Origin: Candidatus Aminicenantota bacterium
Lineage (GTDB): Bacteria; Acidobacteriota; Aminicenantia; UBA2199
Direction of reading: 5' to 3'
Assembly: GCA_023136725.1 (NCBI GenBank)
Contig: JAGLQR010000070.1
Span: forward strand, 1 to 7,942
Length of the DNA stretch: 7,942 nucleotides
Every line of letters starts with the position of its first letter. Position 1 is the stretch's first letter. Of the stretch, positions 1-5,490 are shown piece by piece. Under the pieces are notes generated by a model. That model was not told the DNA's origin. It saw nothing but the letters and a program-made list of their open reading frames with translations, and did no database searches. The position numbers were made by a program, and so were the translations under genes.

Positions 1-1027
1 TGCGGTTATTTCCTATTCGTGTTGTGATCTTCTGAGAATCAAGATATTCAAGTACCAGAATTATATTTTTTCTGTTTAAAACCGATATCTCACGAAATGA
101 AGATATATCTATCATATCTCCCTGATTTCTTTTAAACTTTTTAAGCCTGTTGATTATTTTAGTTAGTTCATCTGAAAAAATAAAATATTCCCTTTTTTCG
201 TCAAGGGGTACGATTTTCTCTTCACTAAGGAGATGCCATAGTGAATTATTTATAAATCCAATGTCAAAATCTGACACCTTTCTAATTGAATAAATTGAGA
301 ATATTCCAAGTTTGTTCTTTTTTATAACTTTCTCCACTTCATTTACCATGGAAATTTCCTTTTCAGAGAGCGGAAGTTCTGTAAATACCAATTTATCTTT
401 CATAATACGGAAATCATGCTTTGATCTGGTTTTTTCCAGCATATACCGGAAATAAACTGAATCTGGATGAAATATGACCTGTCCGGCAATATCTGAAAAT
501 TTTATAGTTTTTAAACGGCTGTTAAAGGAGTTTGTAAGTTTATCAACCATATTGTTGTAATTATCAGTAAAAATTTTATAAGAACATGAATACAAATTGC
601 TAAGATCCATAAGCTTTATTTTTTTTTCAGATTCAAGCCGGATAAGGATATCAAGCAATTCTCTCCTTTTCATTGACAAAAAATCTTCAAGATATAGAAC
701 GTTCAATGCTTTTTCATTATTGATAGCCAGAAGAATAACATCCTCTGCCGAAAGGGTATCTATATTCTCGTTTAAAGATTTCGCGATCTTTGCAAGCTTT
801 TTCTTATTGCTTTCTATAAAAACAGGAAGTAAAGGTGTAAAGAATTTGGACCTGCTCTTCAATTCCACTTTTTCATTTAAACGCATACTAACCTTTTGTT
901 TAAAATAGACATGAAAAATATCCTCTGAAATCTTCTTGAAACTCCCTGAATAATTCTTCTTCCCGATAATGACAATGCCTGGAAAGGATGCTTCTTTAAT
1001 CTTTAGATGAACAAGGAATGAATTCAT
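1..1027 (-). CDS. selB: SelB-like elongation factor C-terminal half (domain III plus winged helices), no GTPase; 3' end beyond window
   Basis: SelB brings selenocysteyl-tRNA to the ribosome; its C-terminal winged helices bind the SECIS hairpin of the mRNA. I translated 342 codons without a stop. Residues 5-70 resemble SelB domain III (VHLKIKEASFPG, then MRLNEKVEL). The rest reads as winged-helix repeats at roughly 93-150, 152-220, 222-285 and 286-342. The end is characteristic: SSFREISVLNRK, LVLEYLDSQ, then TTRIGNNR, matching the SelB C-terminus (RK..., LEYFD, TRR.G). E. coli SelB is 614 residues, so about 260-270 N-terminal residues (GTPase and domain II) are missing. The frame is closed upstream by TAA at 1046-1048, only 114 bases separate it from the tRNA-His gene, and the ATG at 1027 has no Shine-Dalgarno site. 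It could be a truncated pseudogene, or one half of a split SelB. Family assignment is fairly sure; its function is open. Confidence 0.72.
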   Translation of the reverse strand, partial: MNSFLVHLKIKEASFPGIVIIGKKNYSGSFKKISEDIFHVYFKQKVSMRLNEKVELKSRSKFFTPLLPVFIESNKKKLAKIAKSLNENIDTLSAEDVILLAINNEKALNVLYLEDFLSMKRRELLDILIRLESEKKIKLMDLSNLYSCSYKIFTDNYNNMVDKLTNSFNSRLKTIKFSDIAGQVIFHPDSVYFRYMLEKTRSKHDFRIMKDKLVFTELPLSEKEISMVNEVEKVIKKNKLGIFSIYSIRKVSDFDIGFINNSLWHLLSEEKIVPLDEKREYFIFSDELTKIINRLKKFKRNQGDMIDISSFREISVLNRKNIILVLEYLDSQKITTRIGNNR

Positions 1028-1140
1028 TTGAATTAGAAGATGCTTTTAAAGCTTTTGAGAATCATGATTAGCTTATCATCAGAACGTCTTTGTAACCAAC
1101 TTATTTTTTGAATACATCATATTTTAATTTGAAGAGCAAA
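1028..1140. other. Short AT-rich spacer between tRNA-His and selB-like gene
   Basis: On the minus strand this stretch has stops in every frame and no recognisable piece of a GTPase domain; the only short frame (ATG AT... to TAA) gives about 10 residues. I see no intrinsic terminator after the tRNA CCA end, so transcription from the tRNA promoter could run into the selB-like frame. I also see no Shine-Dalgarno site before the ATG at 1027 and no convincing promoter. Confidence 0.6.
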
Positions 1141-1216
1141 TGGGGTGAGTGAGGGGATTTGAACCCCCAACATTCGGTTCCACAGACCGACACTCTACCC
1201 TTGAGCTACACTCACC
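1141..1216 (-). tRNA. tRNA-His (anticodon GTG)
   Basis: The minus strand folds into a full cloverleaf of 76 bases including G-1 and an encoded CCA. The acceptor stem is GTGAGTG with CACTCAC; the D arm is GCTC/GAGT; the anticodon arm is TCGGT-CTGTGGA-ACCGA with anticodon GTG; the T arm is GGGGG-TTCAAAT-CCCCT. The extra G at the 5' end (position 1216) faces C73, the identity pair specific to tRNA-His, which settles both amino acid and ends. The variable loop is short (5 bases), so this is not the selenocysteine tRNA despite the selB-like neighbour. Without G-1 the gene would begin at 1215. Confidence 0.97.
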
Positions 1217-1227
1217 ATTTGAAGATT

Positions 1228-1256
1228 ATTCTATACAAATAGTAAGGATATGTCAA
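1228..1256 (-). promoter_or_regulatory. Sigma70-type promoter of tRNA-His
   Basis: On the minus strand there is a perfect -35 TTGACA (1256-1251), a 17-base spacer, and a -10 TAGAAT (1233-1228) that differs from TATAAT at one base. The -10 ends 11 bases before the first tRNA base, so transcription should start near 1221 with a very short 5' leader. This is the strongest promoter in the window and fits a stable RNA gene. It may also be the only promoter feeding the selB-like frame downstream. Confidence 0.85.
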
Positions 1257-1294
1257 TAATTGTAGAGTAATTTATCTGTGATTTCCGCCCTTGC

Positions 1295-2098
1295 CTATCT
1301 TTTATTCAATAGTATCTTTGCATTTTCTACAAATTCATAGATCTTATTCTCTGATTTCAGTTTATTAATAATCTCATTTATTTTCTTCAGGAGCTTTTTG
1401 TTCCCCTTTTTAACCGCAATGGCTGAACCCAGAGGGCTATCATCTGTACCTGAGCTCAAACACTCAATACTTATCAGATCTGGATTTCTTAAAACATAAG
1501 ATGTTGCTACAGGTTGCTCCAGTATTACAGCGTCTAATGTACCTTTTTTCAAATTATCTATTAGATCAAAGATAGAATCAAAATACATAAACTTTGCACC
1601 GGAGATCTGAGCAGGAGCCATTTCACTCTGGATAGAACCTTTCTGAGTACCAACTGTCTTTCCTCTGAGGTCTTTCAGGAAAGCGATCTTCTCTTTGTCT
1701 TTTTTTCTGATTACAAGATTCTGTATAGCCTTATAATAAATATCTGAAAAATCTGCAATTCTGGTCCTGGCAAAAGTGGGATTAAGCCCGGCGATCAGTA
1801 AATCAACCTCTCCGGATTCAAGAACTGAGAATAATTTGTGAAATATCAGATTTTTTATAACAACCTTTACCCCCAACTCTTTCCCTATAACATTTGCAAT
1901 ATCAATATCAAGTCCAACAAGTTCATTATCTTTATCATTCATAAGGAAAAACTCATACGGAGGGTAATCTGCACTTGTTCCGACAACTATTTTTCCGGAT
2001 GAGATTATTCTATCAAGTTCAACACCGGATGCCGTTTGGGTAATCATCAATATGAATAGACAAATAAACAGAATATGTAAAGCCGATTTTTTTATCAT
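1295..2098 (-). CDS. Periplasmic amino-acid-type solute-binding protein (SBP family 3), orphan
   Basis: This 267-residue exported binding protein belongs to the family that captures amino acids or similar small polar solutes for ABC importers. Residues 1-25 are a signal peptide (MIKK, then a hydrophobic core, cleavage near TASG/VE); there is no lipobox. The family pattern follows in order: GKIVVGTSADYPPYEF (35-50), VGLDIDIANVIGKELG (61-76), the ligand-site pattern T108-x-x-R111 with ADFSD just after, then DLRGKTVGTQKGS (143-155). Arg111 aligns with the arginine that binds the ligand carboxylate in HisJ/LAO-type proteins. I chose ATG 2098 because GGAGG (2108-2104) sits 5 bases before it; the longer TTG start at 2110 overlaps that site. 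The stop is TAG. No permease or ATPase gene lies in the window, so the partner transporter is elsewhere, or the protein acts otherwise. The substrate cannot be told. Confidence 0.9.
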   Translation of the reverse strand: MIKKSALHILFICLFILMITQTASGVELDRIISSGKIVVGTSADYPPYEFFLMNDKDNELVGLDIDIANVIGKELGVKVVIKNLIFHKLFSVLESGEVDLLIAGLNPTFARTRIADFSDIYYKAIQNLVIRKKDKEKIAFLKDLRGKTVGTQKGSIQSEMAPAQISGAKFMYFDSIFDLIDNLKKGTLDAVILEQPVATSYVLRNPDLISIECLSSGTDDSPLGSAIAVKKGNKKLLKKINEIINKLKSENKIYEFVENAKILLNKR

Positions 2099-2103
2099 TT
2101 TTG

Positions 2104-2108
2104 CCTCC
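2104..2108 (-). promoter_or_regulatory. Ribosome binding site that decides the SBP start
   Basis: Minus-strand GGAGG lies 5 bases before the ATG at 2098. The alternative TTG start at 2110-2108 shares a base with it and has no ribosome binding site of its own, so the 267-residue product is preferred over the 271-residue one. Confidence 0.85.
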
Positions 2109-2115
2109 AATTAAA

Positions 2116-2143
2116 ATAATATATCAATAAAGTAAAATTTCAA
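2116..2143 (-). promoter_or_regulatory. Possible promoter of the solute-binding protein gene, with inverted repeat
   Basis: Minus strand: TTGAAA (2143-2138), 16-base spacer, TATTAT (2121-2116). Transcription would begin only a few bases before the GGAGG site. The -35 hexamer is one arm of an inverted repeat, TTTCAA-TTTT-TTGAAA (2138-2153), which could be a regulator site, but such repeats are common by chance in this AT-rich spacer. Weak call. Confidence 0.3.
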
Positions 2144-2218
2144 TTTTTTGAAAACATTACAAATCTATAAGAATTAGTTTTTGCAAATTTTAAAATAAAA
2201 AAACAGGTCAAAAAGTGC

Positions 2219-2247
2219 TTGATTTATTAGTGGTTTTATTATAAAAA
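2219..2247 (+). promoter_or_regulatory. Possible promoter of the zinc-ribbon protein gene
   Basis: Plus strand: TTGATT (2219-2224), then TATAAA (2240-2245, spacer 15) or TAAAAA (2242-2247, spacer 17). It sits correctly upstream of the gene starting at 2271, but the whole 2099-2270 spacer is so AT-rich that -10-like sequences are expected by chance. Confidence 0.25.
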
Positions 2248-2270
2248 ATATATGTTTGACGGAGAATTAA

Positions 2271-2672
2271 ATGAAACAGAATGAGTATATTTGTCCGAAA
2301 TGCGGTGGTTTCCTTAAAGTAAATGCAAAAATAATATTCATTGCTCTAAAAGACGACGAGAAGAAAGGGATCATTCTTTTAAACCCGGAGCTTGGTGATT
2401 ATAAACGTATCGCTCATAACACTCTGGAATTAAAGGACGGTGAACGTTTGACATTTTTATGCCCTATCTGCCACAGCGATCTCTCTGCAAACGAAATAAA
2501 TAGAAACCTGGCCAGGATTATTATGATTGATGAGAATGGTACGGAATTTAAAATCCTTTTCTCTGAAGTTCAAGGTGAAAAGTGTACATATCGTATATGT
2601 AAAAAGGAAATTGAAACTTTCGGAGAGGATTCTTCAACATATGTGAATTATTTCGGTTCCGGTCCTCAATAA
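2271..2672 (+). CDS. Small uncharacterised zinc-ribbon-like protein with CPKC and CPIC motifs
   Basis: This is a 133-residue soluble protein with no signal peptide or membrane segment, so probably cytoplasmic. Two knuckles, CPKCGG (8-13) and CPICH (64-68), are 52 residues apart and could together hold one zinc ion. Two more cysteines, C105 in GEKCTYRI and C110, lie near the C-terminus. Other distinctive segments are LLNPELGDYK (36-45), ARIIMIDENG (81-90) and ETFGEDS (115-121). I believe similar short proteins occur in Bacteroidetes-like bacteria, but I know no function and propose none. GGAG (2261-2264) is 6 bases before the ATG, which supports the start. The next gene begins 89 bases downstream on the same strand with its own candidate promoter, so an operon is not certain. 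Confidence 0.85.
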   Translation: MKQNEYICPKCGGFLKVNAKIIFIALKDDEKKGIILLNPELGDYKRIAHNTLELKDGERLTFLCPICHSDLSANEINRNLARIIMIDENGTEFKILFSEVQGEKCTYRICKKEIETFGEDSSTYVNYFGSGPQ

Positions 2673-2710
2673 TATATACTTTTTTAACTAACTCCAATCT
2701 AGAACCATAC

Positions 2711-2739
2711 TTGAGTTATTTCTATTTCTGTGTTAATTT
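2711..2739 (+). promoter_or_regulatory. Candidate extended -10 promoter before the secreted protein gene
   Basis: TTGAGT (2711-2716), 17-base spacer, TAATTT (2734-2739), preceded by TG at 2731-2732 in the extended -10 position (TGnTAATTT). Transcription would start near 2746, giving a leader of about 16 bases with AAGGAG at 2751-2756 in front of the ATG at 2762. Confidence 0.4.
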
Positions 2740-2761
2740 TTCACAATACTAAGGAGTAGAA

Positions 2762-3670
2762 ATGAGAAAAATATTTTTTGTAACATTTGTTTTAATGACA
2801 TTTTTCATGGTGCACGCTGATGTTGTGAGACTGAAACCCTATATTCTCGCAGGTATAGAAACAGGGGAAATTGAAAACGTTTTGACAAAAACAGAAACTC
2901 TGTTAACTGAGAACGGGTTTAGTGCTATCGGGAAATATTCGCCGATGCAGGATCCCAACAGAGTCGTAATAGTTGCAACACACAAACTACTTACCGACCC
3001 CGTTGAAAAGTTTGGAGGACTGCATGCATTTGCCGCTGTGATACGATTCGGGATTATTAAAAATGGAAATAACATTGAAATATCATATATGAATCCTGTT
3101 TATTGGGGAAATGCATATTACAGAAAAAAATTTCCGGAAGTTGAGTCCGGTTACAATGACTTGAATAAGATAATTATTGAGATGTTCAATTCTCTCGCAG
3201 AAGTAAAAAACCTCCCTTACGGATCAAAAAAGGGGGTAAAAATAAAAAAGCTCAGAAAATATCATTATATGGCCTTCATGCCATACTTTGATAATGTTGT
3301 GAAACTTGCAAAAAAAACAAATTATGATGCAGTTATCAAAAAGATCGAGGAAAACTTCAGCAAGAAGTTAGGCAGTGTGGAAAAAGTTTACCGGATTGAT
3401 TTCCCCGGCAAAAATCTTACATTATTCGGGGGAGCATTATACGGGAAAAAAGGTGAATCGAAATTTCTACCCAAAATTGACAAAAAAGATCCACGTCATG
3501 TAACTTTTATGCCTTATGAATTCCTTGTAATGAAAGACAGGGTTGTAATGCTTCACGGCAAGTTCAGGATAGCTTTATCATTTCCTGATCTCTCCATGGG
3601 TACATTTATGAAAATAGTCTCAACGCCCGGTAATATTGCACGTTATTTTAAAGATATAGCAAGAAAGTAA
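2762..3670 (+). CDS. Secreted protein of unknown function, possibly two DUF302-like halves
   Basis: This is a 302-residue exported protein. Residues 1-19 form a signal peptide (MRK, hydrophobic core, VHA then D20), with no lipobox and no other membrane segment. The mature protein is lysine-rich. Marked segments are LTENGFSAIGKYSP (48-61), ISYMNPVYWGNAYY (107-120), YHYMAFMPYFD (167-177), VYRIDFPGKNLTLFGG (209-224), FMPYEFLV (249-256) and LHGKFRIALSFPDLSMGTFM (264-283). The two halves look alike in layout: a helix, a GF or VYRID strand, then a late strand with a YxxP or FRIA pattern. This resembles a doubled DUF302-type fold; that is my inference. I recall similar proteobacterial hypothetical proteins but no function. 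AAGGAG (2751-2756) sits 5 bases before the ATG. It ends at the convergent inverted repeat. Confidence 0.88.
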   Translation: MRKIFFVTFVLMTFFMVHADVVRLKPYILAGIETGEIENVLTKTETLLTENGFSAIGKYSPMQDPNRVVIVATHKLLTDPVEKFGGLHAFAAVIRFGIIKNGNNIEISYMNPVYWGNAYYRKKFPEVESGYNDLNKIIIEMFNSLAEVKNLPYGSKKGVKIKKLRKYHYMAFMPYFDNVVKLAKKTNYDAVIKKIEENFSKKLGSVEKVYRIDFPGKNLTLFGGALYGKKGESKFLPKIDKKDPRHVTFMPYEFLVMKDRVVMLHGKFRIALSFPDLSMGTFMKIVSTPGNIARYFKDIARK

Positions 3671-3677
3671 GGAATAT

Positions 3678-3700
3678 TGAGGGGAGTTAAACTCCCCTCA
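3678..3700. terminator. Inverted repeat between convergent genes, probable bidirectional terminator
   Basis: A 9-bp perfect stem (TGAGGGGAG pairing with CTCCCCTCA) closes a 5-base loop (TTAAA). It starts 8 bases after the plus-strand stop codon and ends 8 bases before the minus-strand stop codon. The stem is GC-rich, so the hairpin is stable. The tracts after it are only moderately T-rich on the plus strand (ATCTATTTTATTT) and poor on the minus strand, so termination is likely but not of the textbook kind. Confidence 0.7.
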
Positions 3701-3708
3701 CATCTATT

Positions 3709-5490
3709 TTATTTGAGTCTTATAGCTTTTGTTAATTTCCCACCATGTCTTGAGAAGTAATTAAATTTCACCTCACCTTTTCCTGAAATCAGGAATTGAT
3801 GCTCTACTTTCGAGAATCCCGGAATAGTAAGAAATTGTACTTCGGGTTTAAATTTTTTGTAAATAACCTTATCTGTATATTTATCGATCAGATTTCCACC
3901 GGCTACAACTTTGATCCCTTTTCCGGATACTTTCAAAGTATCTTCAGGATAAAGCTTCTTAAACTTTGAGTGAAAACTCATTGTCGGGATCGCTTTAGTG
4001 TTGCTTAGTATTGTCCTGACCTTATAAAGTCCTTTCCCCATCTTTTCAGGTTTTAGAATTTCCAATGAAACTTCGGGAGTATGCTTTGCAGAAAAAATTA
4101 TAGCTGAAGCATTTCTGTGAACCAGATCTTTCAGCATGAAAGGAGGTGATAACCTGGTACTGAGCTTGGCCCACCCTCCGATCTCGATATCTCCGTACAC
4201 CGGGTGTTTAAATGGTTTCCATTCGACAAAAGAATCTCCCTGGTTAAGATGGTCGTCAAACCGTAGTCTTTCATGTTCAAGCCGTTTGTCACCGAAGAAT
4301 CCTCCACGTCCACCCTCGTCTTCATCCGGAACTGCCTTTTTCTTTCTTTCAGTCTCTTTGATCGTGGAAAAAGTTTCCTGAGCAGACATATAGAGCTCAC
4401 CAACAAAATTATAGGTCCCCTGAGTCATCGCCATCCATTCACCAAAATCACCATAAGTACTGTAAAGATCTTTCCAGCTGATCATATACCTGTAACCCGG
4501 GACCATCCTCTCAGCCTGATTTCCGAGGAAATCATATACTTCTATATCACCTCTGGGATACACCCCCTGTGATTTTGTACTCGGCCCTCTGAGGAACATA
4601 CCGCCGGTGTTATGAAAAAGCCAGGTCATACAAATATTCGGCCTTTTTACAACAAACTCTGAAATAGCTTTTAATCCTACTCCGGAAAAAGGATAGTCTC
4701 CTGCACCAGACTGTACATAGTTCGGAGCCCAGTCATATCCCCAATTTCTGTTCGGGTCAACATATCCTTCAGAATCTTCATTAATACGGCCGTCACCATC
4801 ATTATCGATCCCTTCTGACCCGAGGATCTTCCATTCCCCTTTCTTGCCCTTTTTTACCCTGATCATAAGTCTTGGATCATCAGGATGGGTTTTGAAATCA
4901 CCATCAGGATCTTTCTTCCTCATCATGCATATATTCCCGTCTCCATCAAGATCATCGGGGAAGTCTTCATCAAAGAGTCCATCACCATCATCATCTTTCG
5001 GCCTCCTTAATCCCCTATTGGAACTTGATGTCCCGCCATCTTTAAGAAAATGATATCTTCCATCCGGATTTATGATCGGTATAATGTAAAAACATTTTTT
5101 ATCAACCAATGAAGTTATCTGATCATTTTTTCCGTAATTTGTAAGCAGATAATTAGCAAGATATAGAGTAACTTCTGTAGCCTGGATCTCATTCCCGTGA
5201 ATGTTCCCGTCGGCATATATTCCCGGCTTGTCAAGTTCTCCGCCTGTCTTGGGGTTATTAATGGTTAAAGCATAGATCACCCGCCCCTCTTCACTCTTGC
5301 CCACAGCATCAAGCCTGGTAAGTTCCGGATATGCTTTATGGAGCTTCTTAACTGCAGATACGACCATTTCATATGAGTAATAATAATCGAATGAGAGTGG
5401 GATTTTTACTTTATCCGGGGAAAATCCTTCACCGGCTGTCAAAGTAATTGCAAATATTAGAATAAAACCAATTATCAGATTTCTCTTCAT
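3709..5490 (-). CDS. Secreted M14 zinc carboxypeptidase with DxDxDG calcium-loop insertion, catalytically intact
   Basis: This 593-residue exported metallopeptidase should cleave C-terminal residues from peptides outside the cytoplasm. Residues 1-19 form a signal peptide. All key M14 residues align with carboxypeptidase A: zinc ligands H98 and E101 (IHGNE) and H293 (LFHNTGG); substrate-site N247-R248 (DPNRNW); Y343; and catalytic E365 (NFVGELY). The Y343-E365 gap of 22 equals the family's Tyr248-Glu270 gap. Between NPDG (141-144) and NRN (247-249) is an insertion of roughly 70 residues with acidic loops like DDDGDGLFDED (166-176), DLDGDG (180-185) and DNDGDGRINED (229-239), typical of dockerin-like calcium sites. 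A C-terminal region (about 420-593) begins with EWKPFKHPVYGDIEIGG and looks like beta-sandwich. Its ATG overlaps the upstream gene's TGA (ATGA), with GGAGG (5501-5497) 6 bases before. Substrate unknown. Confidence 0.93.
   Translation of the reverse strand: MKRNLIIGFILIFAITLTAGEGFSPDKVKIPLSFDYYYSYEMVVSAVKKLHKAYPELTRLDAVGKSEEGRVIYALTINNPKTGGELDKPGIYADGNIHGNEIQATEVTLYLANYLLTNYGKNDQITSLVDKKCFYIIPIINPDGRYHFLKDGGTSSSNRGLRRPKDDDGDGLFDEDFPDDLDGDGNICMMRKKDPDGDFKTHPDDPRLMIRVKKGKKGEWKILGSEGIDNDGDGRINEDSEGYVDPNRNWGYDWAPNYVQSGAGDYPFSGVGLKAISEFVVKRPNICMTWLFHNTGGMFLRGPSTKSQGVYPRGDIEVYDFLGNQAERMVPGYRYMISWKDLYSTYGDFGEWMAMTQGTYNFVGELYMSAQETFSTIKETERKKKAVPDEDEGGRGGFFGDKRLEHERLRFDDHLNQGDSFVEWKPFKHPVYGDIEIGGWAKLSTRLSPPFMLKDLVHRNASAIIFSAKHTPEVSLEILKPEKMGKGLYKVRTILSNTKAIPTMSFHSKFKKLYPEDTLKVSGKGIKVVAGGNLIDKYTDKVIYKKFKPEVQFLTIPGFSKVEHQFLISGKGEVKFNYFSRHGGKLTKAIRLK
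5487..5490 (-). promoter_or_regulatory. ATGA stop/start overlap, translational coupling
   Basis: The TGA of the pseudopeptidase (5489-5487) overlaps the ATG of the active carboxypeptidase (5490-5488). The GGAGG of the second gene (5501-5497) lies within the last codons of the first, coding for Gly-Gly. This layout favours re-initiation by the same ribosome and a fixed ratio of the two proteins. Confidence 0.9.

Noticed and set aside
597..908. Plus-strand open frame of about 100 codons
   Set aside because: It lies antisense to the selB-like frame, is rich in Ser, Phe and Ile as expected from the reverse of Lys/Glu/Asp codons, and has no ribosome binding site.
1141..1216. Selenocysteine tRNA, expected near a selB-like gene
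   Set aside because: The anticodon is GTG, the variable loop is short, and the G-1:C73 pair is diagnostic of tRNA-His.
2099..2270. Riboswitch or small RNA in the divergent spacer
   Set aside because: The spacer is nearly all A and T with no GC-bearing stems beyond a 6-bp AT-rich inverted repeat.
2690..2717. Weak hairpin AACTC...GAGTT after the zinc-ribbon gene as a terminator
   Set aside because: Only 5 bp with an 18-base loop and no clean T tract; it also overlaps the candidate promoter of the next gene.
4131..4572. Overlapping open frames on both strands inside the carboxypeptidase gene
   Set aside because: The intact M14 motifs lie in the 3709-5490 frame; the others show no motif, no start signals and shadow-like composition.
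4780..5000. Repeated ATCACCATC-like words resembling a DNA repeat or CRISPR
   Set aside because: They are GAT-GGT-GAT type codons of the DxDxDG loops; spacing is irregular and there are no spacers.
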